From Spirochaetales bacterium (lineage in GTDB: Bacteria; Spirochaetota; Spirochaetia; SZUA-6; RPPD01), in NCBI GenBank assembly GCA_016930675.1, contig JAFGGG010000035.1:62001-126000 (forward strand): a stretch of 64,000 nt of DNA, in the 5' to 3' direction. The translations under genes and the position numbers were made by a program. Numbering within the stretch: position 1 is the stretch's first letter; each line of letters starts with the position of its first letter. The notes beneath the pieces were generated by a model. That model searched no databases. It was not told the origin of the DNA and worked only from the letters and a program-made list of their open reading frames with translations. Below are positions 52,107-62,309 of the stretch, piece by piece.

Positions 52107-53585
52107 GTGAAAAAAATAATCATCATAGGAGCGGGAATCGCGGGACTGTCCGCAGGAATCTACGCCCGTAAAAACGGTTATGATGTGACCATATATGAAA
52201 TGCATTATTTACCAGGCGGAATGTGCACCGCCTGGAAACGCGGAGGATTTACCTTTGAAGGGTGCATGCATTTTCTGGGATTCGGCGGTGCATCTCCTGC
52301 GTACTTTTTATACCACATTTGGCAAGAACTTGGCGTGCTGCCAGATAAGAAAATTATTCATCACGAACTTGCCAATATACTTAAGGATACCATGGGGCGG
52401 ACATTACATTTTTACACAGACATTAATAGGTTGGAAAAGGAGTTGCTGCGCTTATCACCCTCCGATGCCCAGGAGATCAAGACACTTTGTAAAACTGCTA
52501 AACGGATTATATGTTTCATACGAACAACGGGAAAGAATCCTTTCCGGTTTATTGCCAAAATGGCGGGTATTTTGCGGGGAATCCCGCTTTTAAAAAAGTA
52601 TGCGGATATAAATATAGGTGAGTATGCTGCCCGTTTTAAAGATCCGCTACTCCGCCATGCCTTAACCAGTTTTCTTATATATCCGGATATCTCCTGTGTG
52701 CAAATATTTTTCTTTCTGGCTATGCAGCACATCAAGGGCATAGGTTATCCGGAGGGCAGTTCTCTGCTCCTGGCCAGGACAGTTGAGTGTATTTTCTTAG
52801 GATTGAATGGAAAAATCAATTACAAGAAAAAGGTTAAGCGGATTATAGTGAATAACGGCCGGGCAACAGGTATTGAACTTGAAGACGGAAAAGTGGAGTC
52901 CGCGGACATTATCATTTCGGCTGCCGATGGACACTCCACACTTTATAACATGCTTGAAGACAAATTTACCACACCAACTCTGCATGAACGCTACGCATCG
53001 CAGCCCCTCTTCAACCCATTTGTCCAGGTATCACTGGGTGTGAACAGGGATATGACCAATACCCCGCACTCGGTAAGAGTGGAGATGTCTTCTCCTTTTG
53101 AGATAGCTGGACAAACTCAACGGGTATTGTGGTATCAACATTCTGCGTTTGATCCGACCCTGGCACCGCGAGGAAAAACATCGATCACAATTTTGTATTT
53201 GACAGATTTTGCTCGGTGGGAAAAAATTGACTATAGGAGTGAAAAATACAAAGCTCTGAAAAAAGACATACTGGAAACTACCATTGCTCAGCTGGAAAAG
53301 ACGCTGCCGGGCATTTCGTCACAAATCGAGGTAAGCGATGTAGCTACGCCGTTTACTACAATCCGTTATACAAACAATTGGCAAGCGGCATTTGGATTCA
53401 TGCTGACAAAAAAGATCATTGAAAATATGGTCATGAAACCTCAATATACATTACCCGGACTGGAAAATTTCTATATGAGCGGGCAATGGGTAAGAGGTCC
53501 GGGTGTGATAATGGCAGCAGTAAGCGGAAAAGAAGTTGTGCAGAAAATCTGCGAGGCGGATCGCAGGAAGTTCAAGGTAAAGTGA
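52107..53585 (+). CDS. Phytoene desaturase / carotenoid isomerase-like FAD oxidoreductase
   Basis: 492 residues. The N-terminal dinucleotide-binding motif is IIIGAGIAGLSAGIYARKNG, followed by the second CrtI-type motif around YEMHYLPGGMCTAWKR. The C-terminal flavin motif is MSGQWVRGPGVIMAAVSGKE. The family covers CrtI, CrtISO and many anaerobe enzymes of unknown substrate. No phytoene synthase or other carotenoid gene is nearby, so carotenoid work is not shown. Ribosome-binding site AGGAGATGAG. Possibly in one operon with the flavodoxin-like gene. Confidence 0.88.
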   Translation: MKKIIIIGAGIAGLSAGIYARKNGYDVTIYEMHYLPGGMCTAWKRGGFTFEGCMHFLGFGGASPAYFLYHIWQELGVLPDKKIIHHELANILKDTMGRTLHFYTDINRLEKELLRLSPSDAQEIKTLCKTAKRIICFIRTTGKNPFRFIAKMAGILRGIPLLKKYADINIGEYAARFKDPLLRHALTSFLIYPDISCVQIFFFLAMQHIKGIGYPEGSSLLLARTVECIFLGLNGKINYKKKVKRIIVNNGRATGIELEDGKVESADIIISAADGHSTLYNMLEDKFTTPTLHERYASQPLFNPFVQVSLGVNRDMTNTPHSVRVEMSSPFEIAGQTQRVLWYQHSAFDPTLAPRGKTSITILYLTDFARWEKIDYRSEKYKALKKDILETTIAQLEKTLPGISSQIEVSDVATPFTTIRYTNNWQAAFGFMLTKKIIENMVMKPQYTLPGLENFYMSGQWVRGPGVIMAAVSGKEVVQKICEADRRKFKVK

Positions 53586-53885
53586 TTGTCTATTTCACAC
53601 TCCAAAGGTTGGTGGAACTATCTAATATTTTTCTTATATAAATACACTATTTATCACTCTTCTTCGTCGTATAAAGTATATATACCAATTTTTTGAAAAT
53701 ATATTTCCTCCCTGCACGTATATCAGTACAGTATTAAATGTATTTATTATTTTTTATAATATAATGCAACTTTTTGCGTAATTTTGTTAATTTTATGATT
53801 TTATTATTAATAATATTGACTTTTAGATTAAATATTTGTATTTTTTTTACATAATAAATCCAGCATTTTATATGAGGAGAAAAAA
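53586..53885 (+). promoter_or_regulatory. AT-rich intergenic region with promoter of the Lol-like operon
   Basis: 300 bases, strongly AT-rich, with no gene seen. A promoter TTGACT (53816-53821), spacer 17, TATTTT (53839-53844) leads to a GAGGAG site and the ATG at 53886. The upstream A/T runs could be an UP-like element. Confidence 0.5.
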
Positions 53886-54566
53886 ATGAATGTCATCGAA
53901 CTTAAAGATGTTATAAAGGAGTATCCTTTGGGTAAAACATCGGTTCATGCTCTGAGAGGCGTCAATCTTAGTGTAAAAGAGGGTGATTTTACTTCAATTG
54001 TCGGCCCTTCGGGAAGCGGAAAAACAACTCTCCTGAACATCATTGGATGTATCGACCACGCCACAACCGGAGTGGTCAAAGTACATGGTAAAGATGTGAC
54101 AACCATGTCGGATTACAGCCTTACTCTTTTGCGCCTGCATTCCATCGGTTTCATTTTTCAGACATTTAACCTGATTCCCGTACTGAATGTAAGGGAAAAC
54201 GTGGAGTTTCCTCTTCTGTTAATGAAGAGCAAAAACTATACCAAGAAGCAGATCAAGGAGCGTGCGGAGAAATTGATCGAAGAGGTCGGCCTGTCCGAGC
54301 ATATCAATCACAGGCCCTACGAATTGTCCGGGGGACAAAGACAGCGTGTGGCTATAGCCAGGGCGCTGGTAACCAATCCGGATATAGTGTTGGCCGATGA
54401 ACCCACGGCAAACCTGGACTCGGAAACAGGTGAAAGAATTCTTTCGCTTATGCAGGAGCTTAACAAAATCGAAAAGACAACCTTTATATTTTCCACCCAC
54501 GATCCGGAAATATTGAAGTATGCAAAGTCCATCACCAAAATCAGAGATGGAAAAATCGTAGCGTAA
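53886..54566 (+). CDS. LolD/MacB-type ABC ATPase
   Basis: 226 residues. Walker A GPSGSGKTT, Q-loop FQTFNLIPVLNV, signature ELSGGQRQRVAIARAL, Walker B IVLADEPTANLDS, H-loop STHDPEI. This is the ATPase type that drives FtsX-like permeases by mechanotransmission (LolCDE, MacB). Next come two FtsX-like permease genes, a LolA-like carrier and an outer membrane protein, all on one strand with short gaps, so a lipoprotein or substrate transfer route across the periplasm is likely. Confidence 0.93.
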   Translation: MNVIELKDVIKEYPLGKTSVHALRGVNLSVKEGDFTSIVGPSGSGKTTLLNIIGCIDHATTGVVKVHGKDVTTMSDYSLTLLRLHSIGFIFQTFNLIPVLNVRENVEFPLLLMKSKNYTKKQIKERAEKLIEEVGLSEHINHRPYELSGGQRQRVAIARALVTNPDIVLADEPTANLDSETGERILSLMQELNKIEKTTFIFSTHDPEILKYAKSITKIRDGKIVA

Positions 54567-54579
54567 GGGGGAAGAAATA

Positions 54580-56112
54580 ATGCTTATTTTAAAAATAGCC
54601 TGGAGAAACCTCCTAAGGCACAAGGTTAAGAGCCTGATTATCGGTATTATCATCTTTTTAGGGGCTTTGATTATGACTGTCGGTAACGCTTCGGTAATCG
54701 GCGCTCAAAAGGGATTCGATGAAAACTTTGTCAACCGCTATACCGGTCATGTTCTACTGGTATCGAAAGAAGAAGAAAAGGATAGTGTACTCTATTCGTT
54801 TATGGGCGAGTCTTTGAAGGTAATTCAAGATTACCCTGCGTTAAAATCCATGCTGGAAGAACAGGATTATATTAAAGATTTTATTCCCCTCACCAGAGGT
54901 GTGGCGGTTTTATTGGGACTGGAAGATACCATGTGGGGAATATACGCGGTCGGAGTCAATTTCGAGGATTATCAGCGTATTTTTCAGAATAATGTAAAGC
55001 TGGTGGAAGGCAGGTTTTTGAAGAACGGTGAGCACGGTATTCTTGTTTCAACCGGAACAAGGGAGGATATCTATAAGTTTACCGGCCACTGGGTGCTGCC
55101 GGAAGATGAAGAAATAACCGTTGACAATTTGACAGATGAAGCACTTGAGGATTACCGGGCGGGGGAGCTCCCCGTGCAAAACGATCTGGTGTTTATGGGC
55201 TGGGGCGGCGATACCTTAAATACGGATATCAGGCTGCCTATAATCGGTGTTGTCAGGTATGAAGCCTTAAATCAGGTAATGAAGGAAATGAGTTTTCTTG
55301 ATCTTGAATCCTTTAGAGAGTGTTTCGGTTATTTTACGGCCGAATCTACAATCGAGGATTTATCGGAAGAGGAACAGACGTCTTTAGAGGTGGTAAATGA
55401 TGACGATATTTTCAGCGGAGACGATATCTTCGCCGATGCGGTTCTTACGGAAGAAAGTTATGATATTGAAACTATTCAGGAGCAGACCCAAAGAGATGAA
55501 GGCGCGGTTAACCTGGACAGCGGTGCTTTTAATTATGTGTCCGTAAAATTTAAACCCGGTGTTTCCATTCGAGAGGGAACCGAGCTTCTTAATCAGGCTA
55601 TCGAACAAAGCGGCACCGATGCCAGGGTTATCGACTGGAAAACCGCTTCAGGCCAGGTGGCGCAGATGGCGGGCATGATGCAGGGAGCGGTATCCATCTT
55701 TGTGTTGATCCTCTTCTTTGTGGCTGTCATTATTATCGCCAATACCTTGAGTCTGGCCGCCATGGAGAGAGTGGAAGAACTGGGCATGATGAGAGCCATC
55801 GGAGCACTCAGAGGCTACTTTATCAGCCATATGTTTATTTTGGAAATATTTATCCTTTCGTTTGTGTTCAGTACAATCGGTATCTTTGTGGGTATGGGCT
55901 GCGTGGGCTTGCTCCAGCTTTCCAATATTCAGGCCGGTAATCAGGAGATGCTGCATATTCTTTTCGGCGGCGATACCTTTAAGCCGGTTATCGATGTTTT
56001 CGGTCTCATCGAGGGAATTTTACAGCTGGCTTTTCTCACCAGTCTGGCCATGATCTATCCGGTTTATGTGGCAGGGAAAATAAAACCCCTGGATGCCGTA
56101 AACAGAAGTTAA
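54580..56112 (+). CDS. FtsX-like permease (LolC/LolE-type) with acidic insert
   Basis: 510 residues. TM1 (about 17-38), large periplasmic domain (about 40-360), then three C-terminal helices (about 365-500) with MERVEELGMMRAIGAL, the FtsX signature. An acidic stretch at about residues 245-310 contains D274-DDIFSGDDIF-284 within many Glu/Asp, unusual for the family. Starts 13 nt after the ATPase. It pairs with the next gene as the heterodimeric membrane part. Confidence 0.9.
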   Translation: MLILKIAWRNLLRHKVKSLIIGIIIFLGALIMTVGNASVIGAQKGFDENFVNRYTGHVLLVSKEEEKDSVLYSFMGESLKVIQDYPALKSMLEEQDYIKDFIPLTRGVAVLLGLEDTMWGIYAVGVNFEDYQRIFQNNVKLVEGRFLKNGEHGILVSTGTREDIYKFTGHWVLPEDEEITVDNLTDEALEDYRAGELPVQNDLVFMGWGGDTLNTDIRLPIIGVVRYEALNQVMKEMSFLDLESFRECFGYFTAESTIEDLSEEEQTSLEVVNDDDIFSGDDIFADAVLTEESYDIETIQEQTQRDEGAVNLDSGAFNYVSVKFKPGVSIREGTELLNQAIEQSGTDARVIDWKTASGQVAQMAGMMQGAVSIFVLILFFVAVIIIANTLSLAAMERVEELGMMRAIGALRGYFISHMFILEIFILSFVFSTIGIFVGMGCVGLLQLSNIQAGNQEMLHILFGGDTFKPVIDVFGLIEGILQLAFLTSLAMIYPVYVAGKIKPLDAVNRS

Positions 56113-56127
56113 TATGAGGTGATTATA

Positions 56128-57870
56128 ATGAGTGTTGTAACAAAAATAAGTCTTAGAAATCTAATCAGACAGAAACGGCGTAACATCCTGTTGGGTATAT
56201 GTATGGCTGTCAGTATGTGTATCCTGGTTCTGGTGTTCGCCTTTACCAGCGGTATAACCGACATCCTGTTTAATAAGGTGCTGGTGTATATGTCCGGACA
56301 TATCCGGATCGAAATGACTGAAAATACCAACTCTTTCAAACAGATTATCAGAGACACCGATCACTTTATGCGGATTGCAGAAGAAAATGTGGAAGGTATC
56401 GGTGAGATATACAGTGAGGTAGGAGCTTTTGTACGCTGTCTTGGTAACGGCAAGACAACCAATGTTGTTTTAATAGGTATGCCTGTTGAAGATTTGGAGG
56501 ATCCTTTCATACAGCAGATGAAGGTAGTGGAGGGTTCTGTGGAAGACGTGCTCTTAAACACGGAAGAGGATACGATCGGTCTGTTCCAGCAGACGGCCGA
56601 TGACCTCAACGTAAAACTCGGCGATACGGTTAAGGTGAGATTAAATACCTTTTCCGGGCAGGTACAGTCCGCGGTTTTAACGGTGCGGGCCATCGCCGAG
56701 TCCCAAAGCATGTTTATGGACATGGTTGCTTTTATGCGGGAGGACAGATCCAGAGTACTGTTAAATATGCGCGAGCAGGAATCGATCGGTATTGTAATGA
56801 ATATGAAAAATATGGAAAATCCCGCTTCGGTTATCGAAAAAGCCGATAAACTGCATGCCGCGCTTAAGCCCGATATCGCGGGGATTACAGCGAGTCTTAT
56901 TTCCGCAAAAGGTGAGTTCGAACTGGATCTATTTGCCTTAAAGACGGATGAAGAGAATGAAGCGCTTTATGAGGATTTCTTTGTCATAAGCGCGGGCGAC
57001 ATCAGCGAATTAGCCACTCAAGAAACAGGAGTGCTGCTCAGTGAGCAGAAAGCGCGGGAGCTTGGGGTGGTGCCGGGCGATACCCTGTATTTCAGGTATC
57101 GGCCACGGTTTGATGAGACGGACCGAACCGACGAGCTGAAGGTCGTGGCCTTGTTCACTGCTAAATCACCCGAATTCAATAATACGGCTTTTGTGCATGA
57201 GGAAGTGTTCTGTAACAACTACTTTGGTTATCTGCCGGAGGTTGAGCCCGCGTTCGCAAAAGATCATCCGCTGGCACCCGCATTGGTGTTACAGTATATC
57301 CTGTTGGAACGTACCGGAGATTCCGACGCCTACATGAAAAAGTATCAGGACCTGCGCAAAGGCGAATGGAAAGGCGCTGTACTCGATGTTTCAACCATGT
57401 ATGAGACGGCCAGTATGGTTATCAGCCTGCAGTATGTACTCAATTTTGTGGGTATGGCTGCGGTCGCTATTCTTTTTGTGGTAATTCTTATTGGTGTTAT
57501 CAATACCCTGCGCATGTCCATCCGCGAACGGACACGGGAGATCGGTACCAACCGCGCTATCGGTATGCAGAAGGTTGATATCGTCAACACCTTTGTCTCG
57601 GAGATCTTTTTCTTAAGCCTGATTTCATGTGCGGTCGGATTGGTCATCGCTTTCGGGCTGATGCAGTTTTTCAGCATGTTCACCTTCGATTTGGGCAAAA
57701 ATCCCTTAACCATGCTGTTGGTGGAAGGGCATCTGCACTTTGTTCCCAGAATAAGCTTGATTCTGGGAAGTGGTTTTATAATTACGTGTATATCATTTTG
57801 TATTGCTTTCTTTACTTCGAGGAAAGCGTCAAAAATGTCTGTGGCCGATGCGCTCAGACATTATGAATAA
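56128..57870 (+). CDS. FtsX-like permease (LolC/LolE-type), second subunit
   Basis: 580 residues from ATG 56128 (AGGTGA 5 nt upstream; GTG 56119 is also in frame). TM1 (about 18-40), a large periplasmic domain (about 42-440) and three helices near 440-570 with RTREIGTNRAIGMQ, the FtsX family signature. The C-terminus ends with KMSVADALRHYE, as LolC/MacB permeases end. Partner of the preceding permease. Confidence 0.9.
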   Translation: MSVVTKISLRNLIRQKRRNILLGICMAVSMCILVLVFAFTSGITDILFNKVLVYMSGHIRIEMTENTNSFKQIIRDTDHFMRIAEENVEGIGEIYSEVGAFVRCLGNGKTTNVVLIGMPVEDLEDPFIQQMKVVEGSVEDVLLNTEEDTIGLFQQTADDLNVKLGDTVKVRLNTFSGQVQSAVLTVRAIAESQSMFMDMVAFMREDRSRVLLNMREQESIGIVMNMKNMENPASVIEKADKLHAALKPDIAGITASLISAKGEFELDLFALKTDEENEALYEDFFVISAGDISELATQETGVLLSEQKARELGVVPGDTLYFRYRPRFDETDRTDELKVVALFTAKSPEFNNTAFVHEEVFCNNYFGYLPEVEPAFAKDHPLAPALVLQYILLERTGDSDAYMKKYQDLRKGEWKGAVLDVSTMYETASMVISLQYVLNFVGMAAVAILFVVILIGVINTLRMSIRERTREIGTNRAIGMQKVDIVNTFVSEIFFLSLISCAVGLVIAFGLMQFFSMFTFDLGKNPLTMLLVEGHLHFVPRISLILGSGFIITCISFCIAFFTSRKASKMSVADALRHYE

Positions 57871-57885
57871 GAGAGGAGCAGGACT

Positions 57886-58668
57886 ATGAATAAATTGTAT
57901 AAACGAATTGCCGTAAAACTAGTATTCAGTTTTCTATTCGGCAGTACGCTGTGGGCGCTGCCCACGGGTTCACAGATACTTGCGGCCATCGACAGGCAGC
58001 AGGAGATGAGTGCGGATATTACCGCCAAAGTAAAAATAACCCAGCAAAAAGTCGACCAGGGAGTGCGGATCCTGCAGTGTGTTTTTTACAGACGCGACAG
58101 GGATGACGCTTTTTTAATCGTTATGACCGCGCCGGATAATGAAAAAGGCAATGGTTATTTAAGTGACGGTGACAATATGTATATGTACCGCCGCAACACG
58201 CGTACGTTTCAGCATGTGGGCCGGGATGAGAACATAGGCGGTTCGGATGCCAGTATGGGCGACATGGAAAGCCGAAAATACACGGAGCTTTACCGCGTGG
58301 CCAAGGATGCTGCGGGAAAAGAGATTATTGTCGAAGAAACTCTGGGTTCCGCCAACATACCTGTGTATCGGATTGAGGTAATCGCCAAAGTAAGCGATGT
58401 CAAATATCCCAAGCAGGTAATGTGGGTTACTCGCGATAAGTATCTGGTGCTGAAAGTAGATTCTTATTCTCTTTCCGGTACGCTTATGGAGACAGCCTAT
58501 TTTACTCAATATACGGTTATTCAGGGAAGATATATTCCTCTTTGGCAGAAATTCATTGACCGTTTTGAGGAAGGCAATATGTCGATAGTGGAACTGTCGG
58601 GTATATCGTTAAACAGGATTGACGATTATGTGTTTACCAAACCGTATCTTGAGAACTTAAGTAAATAA
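57886..58668 (+). CDS. LolA-like outer membrane lipoprotein-sorting protein
   Basis: 260 residues with a signal peptide (about 1-25). The fold is that of the LolA-like outer membrane lipoprotein-sorting proteins (PF17131 type): SADITAKVKITQQKVDQG near the start, DDAFLIVMTAPDNEKGNGYLSDGDNMYMY in the middle (quoted in part for location), then the half-barrel closing strands. It should carry a lipid-linked cargo across the periplasm between the ABC complex and the outer membrane protein encoded next. Gaps of 15 nt on each side mark one operon. Confidence 0.88.
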   Translation: MNKLYKRIAVKLVFSFLFGSTLWALPTGSQILAAIDRQQEMSADITAKVKITQQKVDQGVRILQCVFYRRDRDDAFLIVMTAPDNEKGNGYLSDGDNMYMYRRNTRTFQHVGRDENIGGSDASMGDMESRKYTELYRVAKDAAGKEIIVEETLGSANIPVYRIEVIAKVSDVKYPKQVMWVTRDKYLVLKVDSYSLSGTLMETAYFTQYTVIQGRYIPLWQKFIDRFEEGNMSIVELSGISLNRIDDYVFTKPYLENLSK

Positions 58669-58682
58669 GCGGAGCCTTTAAG

Positions 58683-60035
58683 ATGAACAGATTTATCGTA
58701 TTTTTTACTTGTTTGTTTGTTTTTTTAGCAGGGGCGCTTTTTGCTCAAACCCCGGATGACTCAGGCGTTATTACGGATGACGATCCGTTTTCCGATTCCT
58801 CGGATATTATTGTACCCAAGGAAGATGTGGAGGATGATGCTGTAACCGAACAGCTGGAAAAAGAGTCGGTTACCCTGACCGGAGAAATTCAGGGCCAGTT
58901 CGGGTATTATTTTAACCGCGACTTTTTTTCCGACCAGCCCGAATTCGATGACAACATGTATAAGACGTTATTGGGAGCGGATCTGATGCTGGATGTGCGT
59001 CTGCGCAAGGGGTTCAAGGCCTTTGCCAACTTAAGCGTGGGCTACGTGCCTCAGGGGCTGCCGGTTACGCATAATTATACCGGTGTAGGACCCGGCGGCG
59101 CAGGTGATTTCTTTCTCAGCGAAGACAGCGACCTGGCATTAATTCTAAAAGAAATCTTTATGGACATGAATATCGGTAACTTGATTTACTTCAGGTTGGG
59201 AAAACAGGTGCTGGTCTGGGGACGCGGTTACTTCTGGAATCCCACGGATCTCTTGAACAGGGATAAAAAGAATATCGCCGATATGGAAGAACGCAGGGAG
59301 GGTATCTACGGACTAAAAGTACAGATTCCCTTCGGTACCGCTCTTACCCTGTACGGATTTATCGATGCCACGGGAGCGGAAGACATATCCGATTTTGCCT
59401 TTGCCGGTAAAGCGGAATTTACAGTAGGCAATGTGGAGATGGGGCTTTCCGCCTGGGGAAAAAAGAATGACGTACCTGTGTTCGGATTTGATATTTCAAC
59501 CTCGCTTTTAGATGTTGACATATGGGCCGAAGCCAGCCTTTCGTACGGCGATAACGTAACCAAGATGAATACTGACGGCAGTTTGTATCGTATAGAAGAG
59601 GAGCTGGTGCCCCGTGTTTGTGTGGGATTAAGAAAATACTTTGACTTTCTGGATGTGGCCGACCGTATCATGCTGATGGGAGAGTTTTATTACAATTACG
59701 CGGGCTATGATGAAAATATGTTTGAAGAATTAAGTACCGTCAACTTGGAAGTTTTTAAAGGTGCTTACTATGACACCAACAACTACGGCCAATACTACGC
59801 GGCGTTGTTTTTCAGTCTTTCCCGCTTTCTTGTTACGGATATGAGTCTCAATATAACTGTCTTGGGTAATTTCAGTGATTTATCGGCTACTGTTTTCGCG
59901 GGTGTCAGCTATACTCCTGTTTATGACTTTACTCTCACCTTTGATCTGATTGGCTTTGTCGGGGATGAGGACAGAGAGTATACGTATTCCGGGAGTGTTA
60001 TCGGCGCATTGCTTACACTATCCATGGTTTTTTAA
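58683..60035 (+). CDS. Outer membrane beta-barrel protein with acidic N-terminal segment
   Basis: 450 residues. Signal peptide about 1-21 (ends LFA-QT). Residues about 24-60 are strongly acidic (D32-DD-PFSDSSDI, KEDVEDDAV). From about residue 62 the sequence alternates in porin-like strands, with an RLGKQVLVWGRGYFWNPTDLLN motif as in DUF1302-like barrels, and ends in Phe. It is the last gene of the Lol-like operon and presumably the outer membrane end or a dedicated client of it. The acidic motif resembles one in the first permease. Confidence 0.82.
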   Translation: MNRFIVFFTCLFVFLAGALFAQTPDDSGVITDDDPFSDSSDIIVPKEDVEDDAVTEQLEKESVTLTGEIQGQFGYYFNRDFFSDQPEFDDNMYKTLLGADLMLDVRLRKGFKAFANLSVGYVPQGLPVTHNYTGVGPGGAGDFFLSEDSDLALILKEIFMDMNIGNLIYFRLGKQVLVWGRGYFWNPTDLLNRDKKNIADMEERREGIYGLKVQIPFGTALTLYGFIDATGAEDISDFAFAGKAEFTVGNVEMGLSAWGKKNDVPVFGFDISTSLLDVDIWAEASLSYGDNVTKMNTDGSLYRIEEELVPRVCVGLRKYFDFLDVADRIMLMGEFYYNYAGYDENMFEELSTVNLEVFKGAYYDTNNYGQYYAALFFSLSRFLVTDMSLNITVLGNFSDLSATVFAGVSYTPVYDFTLTFDLIGFVGDEDREYTYSGSVIGALLTLSMVF

Positions 60036-60093
60036 TGCTTATCCGGTTATTTAAAAAAATAGTATGTGAGTTTTTTGCAAAATGCTCGTGCGT

Positions 60094-61224
60094 TTAAAAA
60101 TGAAAACCCAACTGTAAGGCAAACGGCACCCAATAACCGCCCGTAACGCGCTCTTGGCTAAGCGGAAAGTAGGTATAGAAGACAAGGCTTGAAACGTCGA
60201 GCAGAGTAATATAAATACCCGCTCCGGCGGAAAACAGGAGTCCTTTTTCATTCACGTCTATAAAATCATAGTAGCCGCTGTCGAAAAAAACCAGTATTCC
60301 TGGAATCAGATTGGGCAGGATAACAGCCGGTAAATTGGTGCGCAGTTCGATGTTGGCCACCACTTTGAAAGGCGCGTCATAGCGGTAATCCTCGTAACCG
60401 CGCAGCGCAAAACCCAGACCCCCTATGGATTTTCTCCCGCCGAATGTGTTCAGTACGTTAAGCGGCAGATAGCTGCCGAAAGCATAGTCCAGACGAATGT
60501 TGACTCCCAAATACATACTGAGCACATTAACCGGATATTGGGGATTCAGGTCCCATAGGGGAAGAAATGCTTTGGCCAAAAAACTAATCCGGAAGAAGTC
60601 GGCTCTGCCGAAAATGTCGTTTAAAAAGAATTCCGGTCCCCATTCCGCAGAGGCTTCGGCATAGGTTCCGCTTTTAAAGCGGTGGGGATGAGAGTTGTCT
60701 ATGTCGTCCCAGCTAACGCCGGTAAAAATTGAATTTTGCAGCGAGCCGTCTTCATCATCCCGTGAAATCTCATACATCAATTGCGGAGAAGCCGAATCTT
60801 CTTCCTGCATATGCATATTAAAACGCAACCTATAGAATAAAAAATACTCAAGCCCGTTTTTATTTATTTTATCATTCCAGATTAATCCTTGCGCCATGCC
60901 CACATCGAATCTTCCTCCCGCGCGCCAGTAATAAGGGCTGGTTTCAGGATCATATCCGGGTTCATCACCGTCATAGAGTCTGCCGTCAGGAGTACGGAAA
61001 TAACCTATATTCTCATATCCACCGCCGATGTAAAACCAGAGAATAGTATCAAGATCAGGAAACATGCGAACACCTCTGAAGCCTATACCCAGATCGGCGC
61101 CCCAAATTCTTAAATCCGGATCGAAAACCAATGGGTCGCCTAGAATTTCGATGGCATTAAGATTGGTTATTATACCAATGTTGAACAGCAATACCGCAGT
61201 AACACAAAGCAAGCCTGTTTTCAT
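60094..61224 (-). CDS. Outer membrane barrel resembling the Omp85 / bacterial surface antigen family
   Basis: 376 residues with a signal peptide (1-24). The C-terminal half contains the surface-antigen (D15) type signature GGLGFALRGYEDYRYDAP, with LRGY of the L6 loop, followed by ANIELRTNLP and a YFPLSQERVTGG end strand finishing in HF. No POTRA domains are present, so it is a short barrel-only member as found with patatin-type proteins. Convergent with the Lol-like operon (58 nt). Confidence 0.8.
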   Translation of the reverse strand: MKTGLLCVTAVLLFNIGIITNLNAIEILGDPLVFDPDLRIWGADLGIGFRGVRMFPDLDTILWFYIGGGYENIGYFRTPDGRLYDGDEPGYDPETSPYYWRAGGRFDVGMAQGLIWNDKINKNGLEYFLFYRLRFNMHMQEEDSASPQLMYEISRDDEDGSLQNSIFTGVSWDDIDNSHPHRFKSGTYAEASAEWGPEFFLNDIFGRADFFRISFLAKAFLPLWDLNPQYPVNVLSMYLGVNIRLDYAFGSYLPLNVLNTFGGRKSIGGLGFALRGYEDYRYDAPFKVVANIELRTNLPAVILPNLIPGILVFFDSGYYDFIDVNEKGLLFSAGAGIYITLLDVSSLVFYTYFPLSQERVTGGYWVPFALQLGFHF

Positions 61225-61430
61225 CAGTTCAGTTCTCCTTTACATAGAATTTAATTGTATAAAATAATAAAAATATAGCAATACTATTTTAGTGGGGAAT
61301 TATATAATTCAAATTTTGGTATAATCGGATTATATGTTGTAAATTCTAATAAATACGTGTAATCTGTAGTTCGGAAAATATAAAAATATCTGAGCAGTTG
61401 AAATTGTAAAGTATCAACAGGAAGCTTACA

Positions 61431-62309
61431 TTGCTGTTAAAAAAGAATGTTTCAGTAATAATAATTATTTTTATTCTTATTTGTGCTCACGCAGGTGCGC
61501 AGCAATCTGTAACCGACGCGCAAAAAGTCTATGGTTTTGCCGAATGGCTTTTTGAACAGGGTGAGTATGAGAGAGCGGCGGGCGAGTATTTGCGTTTTTT
61601 ATTTCTCAACAGCAATAAAAATGAGGCCGCGCTTTTGCTTAAAATAGGATTATGTTATAAGAAAGCCGAGAACTATAGTAAGGCCATCACCACATTTCAT
61701 AAAGCGCTCGCTTTGATCATAGATGATAATCAAAAAGAAGCCGTCTATTATGAATTGGCCTATTGCTTTTTTAAGCTTGAATTATATCAAGACTCTCTTT
61801 CTGTTGTGCTTCAATCACAGAGTGTAGTCAGAGAAAAAAGCTCCCGCCTCATTTTACTTGAAACAGCCGACAGTCTCTGCTTGACCGATTGGGATACGGC
61901 CTTTTTATTAATGGATGCTTACCTTAAACAACCTCAAGCAGATTATTATGACCTGGCGACTGAGCTGAACAACTTTACTGTACAGGGACAGTCTCTTCCT
62001 TATAAAAGCCCGGTATTTTCAGGTATTCTCTCCGCTGTCATACCGGGAAGCGGAAAAATCTATGCGGGTAATTTTATGGACGGCTTGTTTTCCCTGATTA
62101 CAGTCGGTATTTTCGGGGGAATGGCGGCTTACAGCTTTTACGAAGACGGAGCGGAATCTGTACCGGGTTGGATTTATACGGCGGTGGGCGGTATTTTTTA
62201 TTTAGGCAATATTTATGGTTCGGTAACCGCTGCTCATCTTTATAATGAGCGACAGGAACAGTTAATAATCCAGAAAGTGAGAGAAACCGTTGCACATAAA
62301 TTTCCCTAA
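61431..62309 (+). CDS. Signal-peptide TPR protein with C-terminal membrane segments
   Basis: 292 residues, start TTG 61431 after AGGAAG. Signal peptide about 1-23 (HAGA-QQ). Three to four tetratricopeptide repeats at about 30-150 (LFEQGEYERAAGEYLRFLFL, KIGLCYKKAENYSKAITTFHKAL parts). Near residue 200 an IPGSGKIYAGNFMDGLFSL motif leads into two or three hydrophobic helices, as in DUF5683-like proteins. Paralogue of the next gene, which it overlaps by 20 nt. Probably a membrane assembly scaffold. Confidence 0.8.
   Translation: MLLKKNVSVIIIIFILICAHAGAQQSVTDAQKVYGFAEWLFEQGEYERAAGEYLRFLFLNSNKNEAALLLKIGLCYKKAENYSKAITTFHKALALIIDDNQKEAVYYELAYCFFKLELYQDSLSVVLQSQSVVREKSSRLILLETADSLCLTDWDTAFLLMDAYLKQPQADYYDLATELNNFTVQGQSLPYKSPVFSGILSAVIPGSGKIYAGNFMDGLFSLITVGIFGGMAAYSFYEDGAESVPGWIYTAVGGIFYLGNIYGSVTAAHLYNERQEQLIIQKVRETVAHKFP

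Noticed and set aside
52107-53585. Carotenoid biosynthesis cluster
   Set aside because: Only a CrtI-like oxidoreductase is present; the family includes many enzymes with other substrates, and no phytoene synthase gene is nearby.
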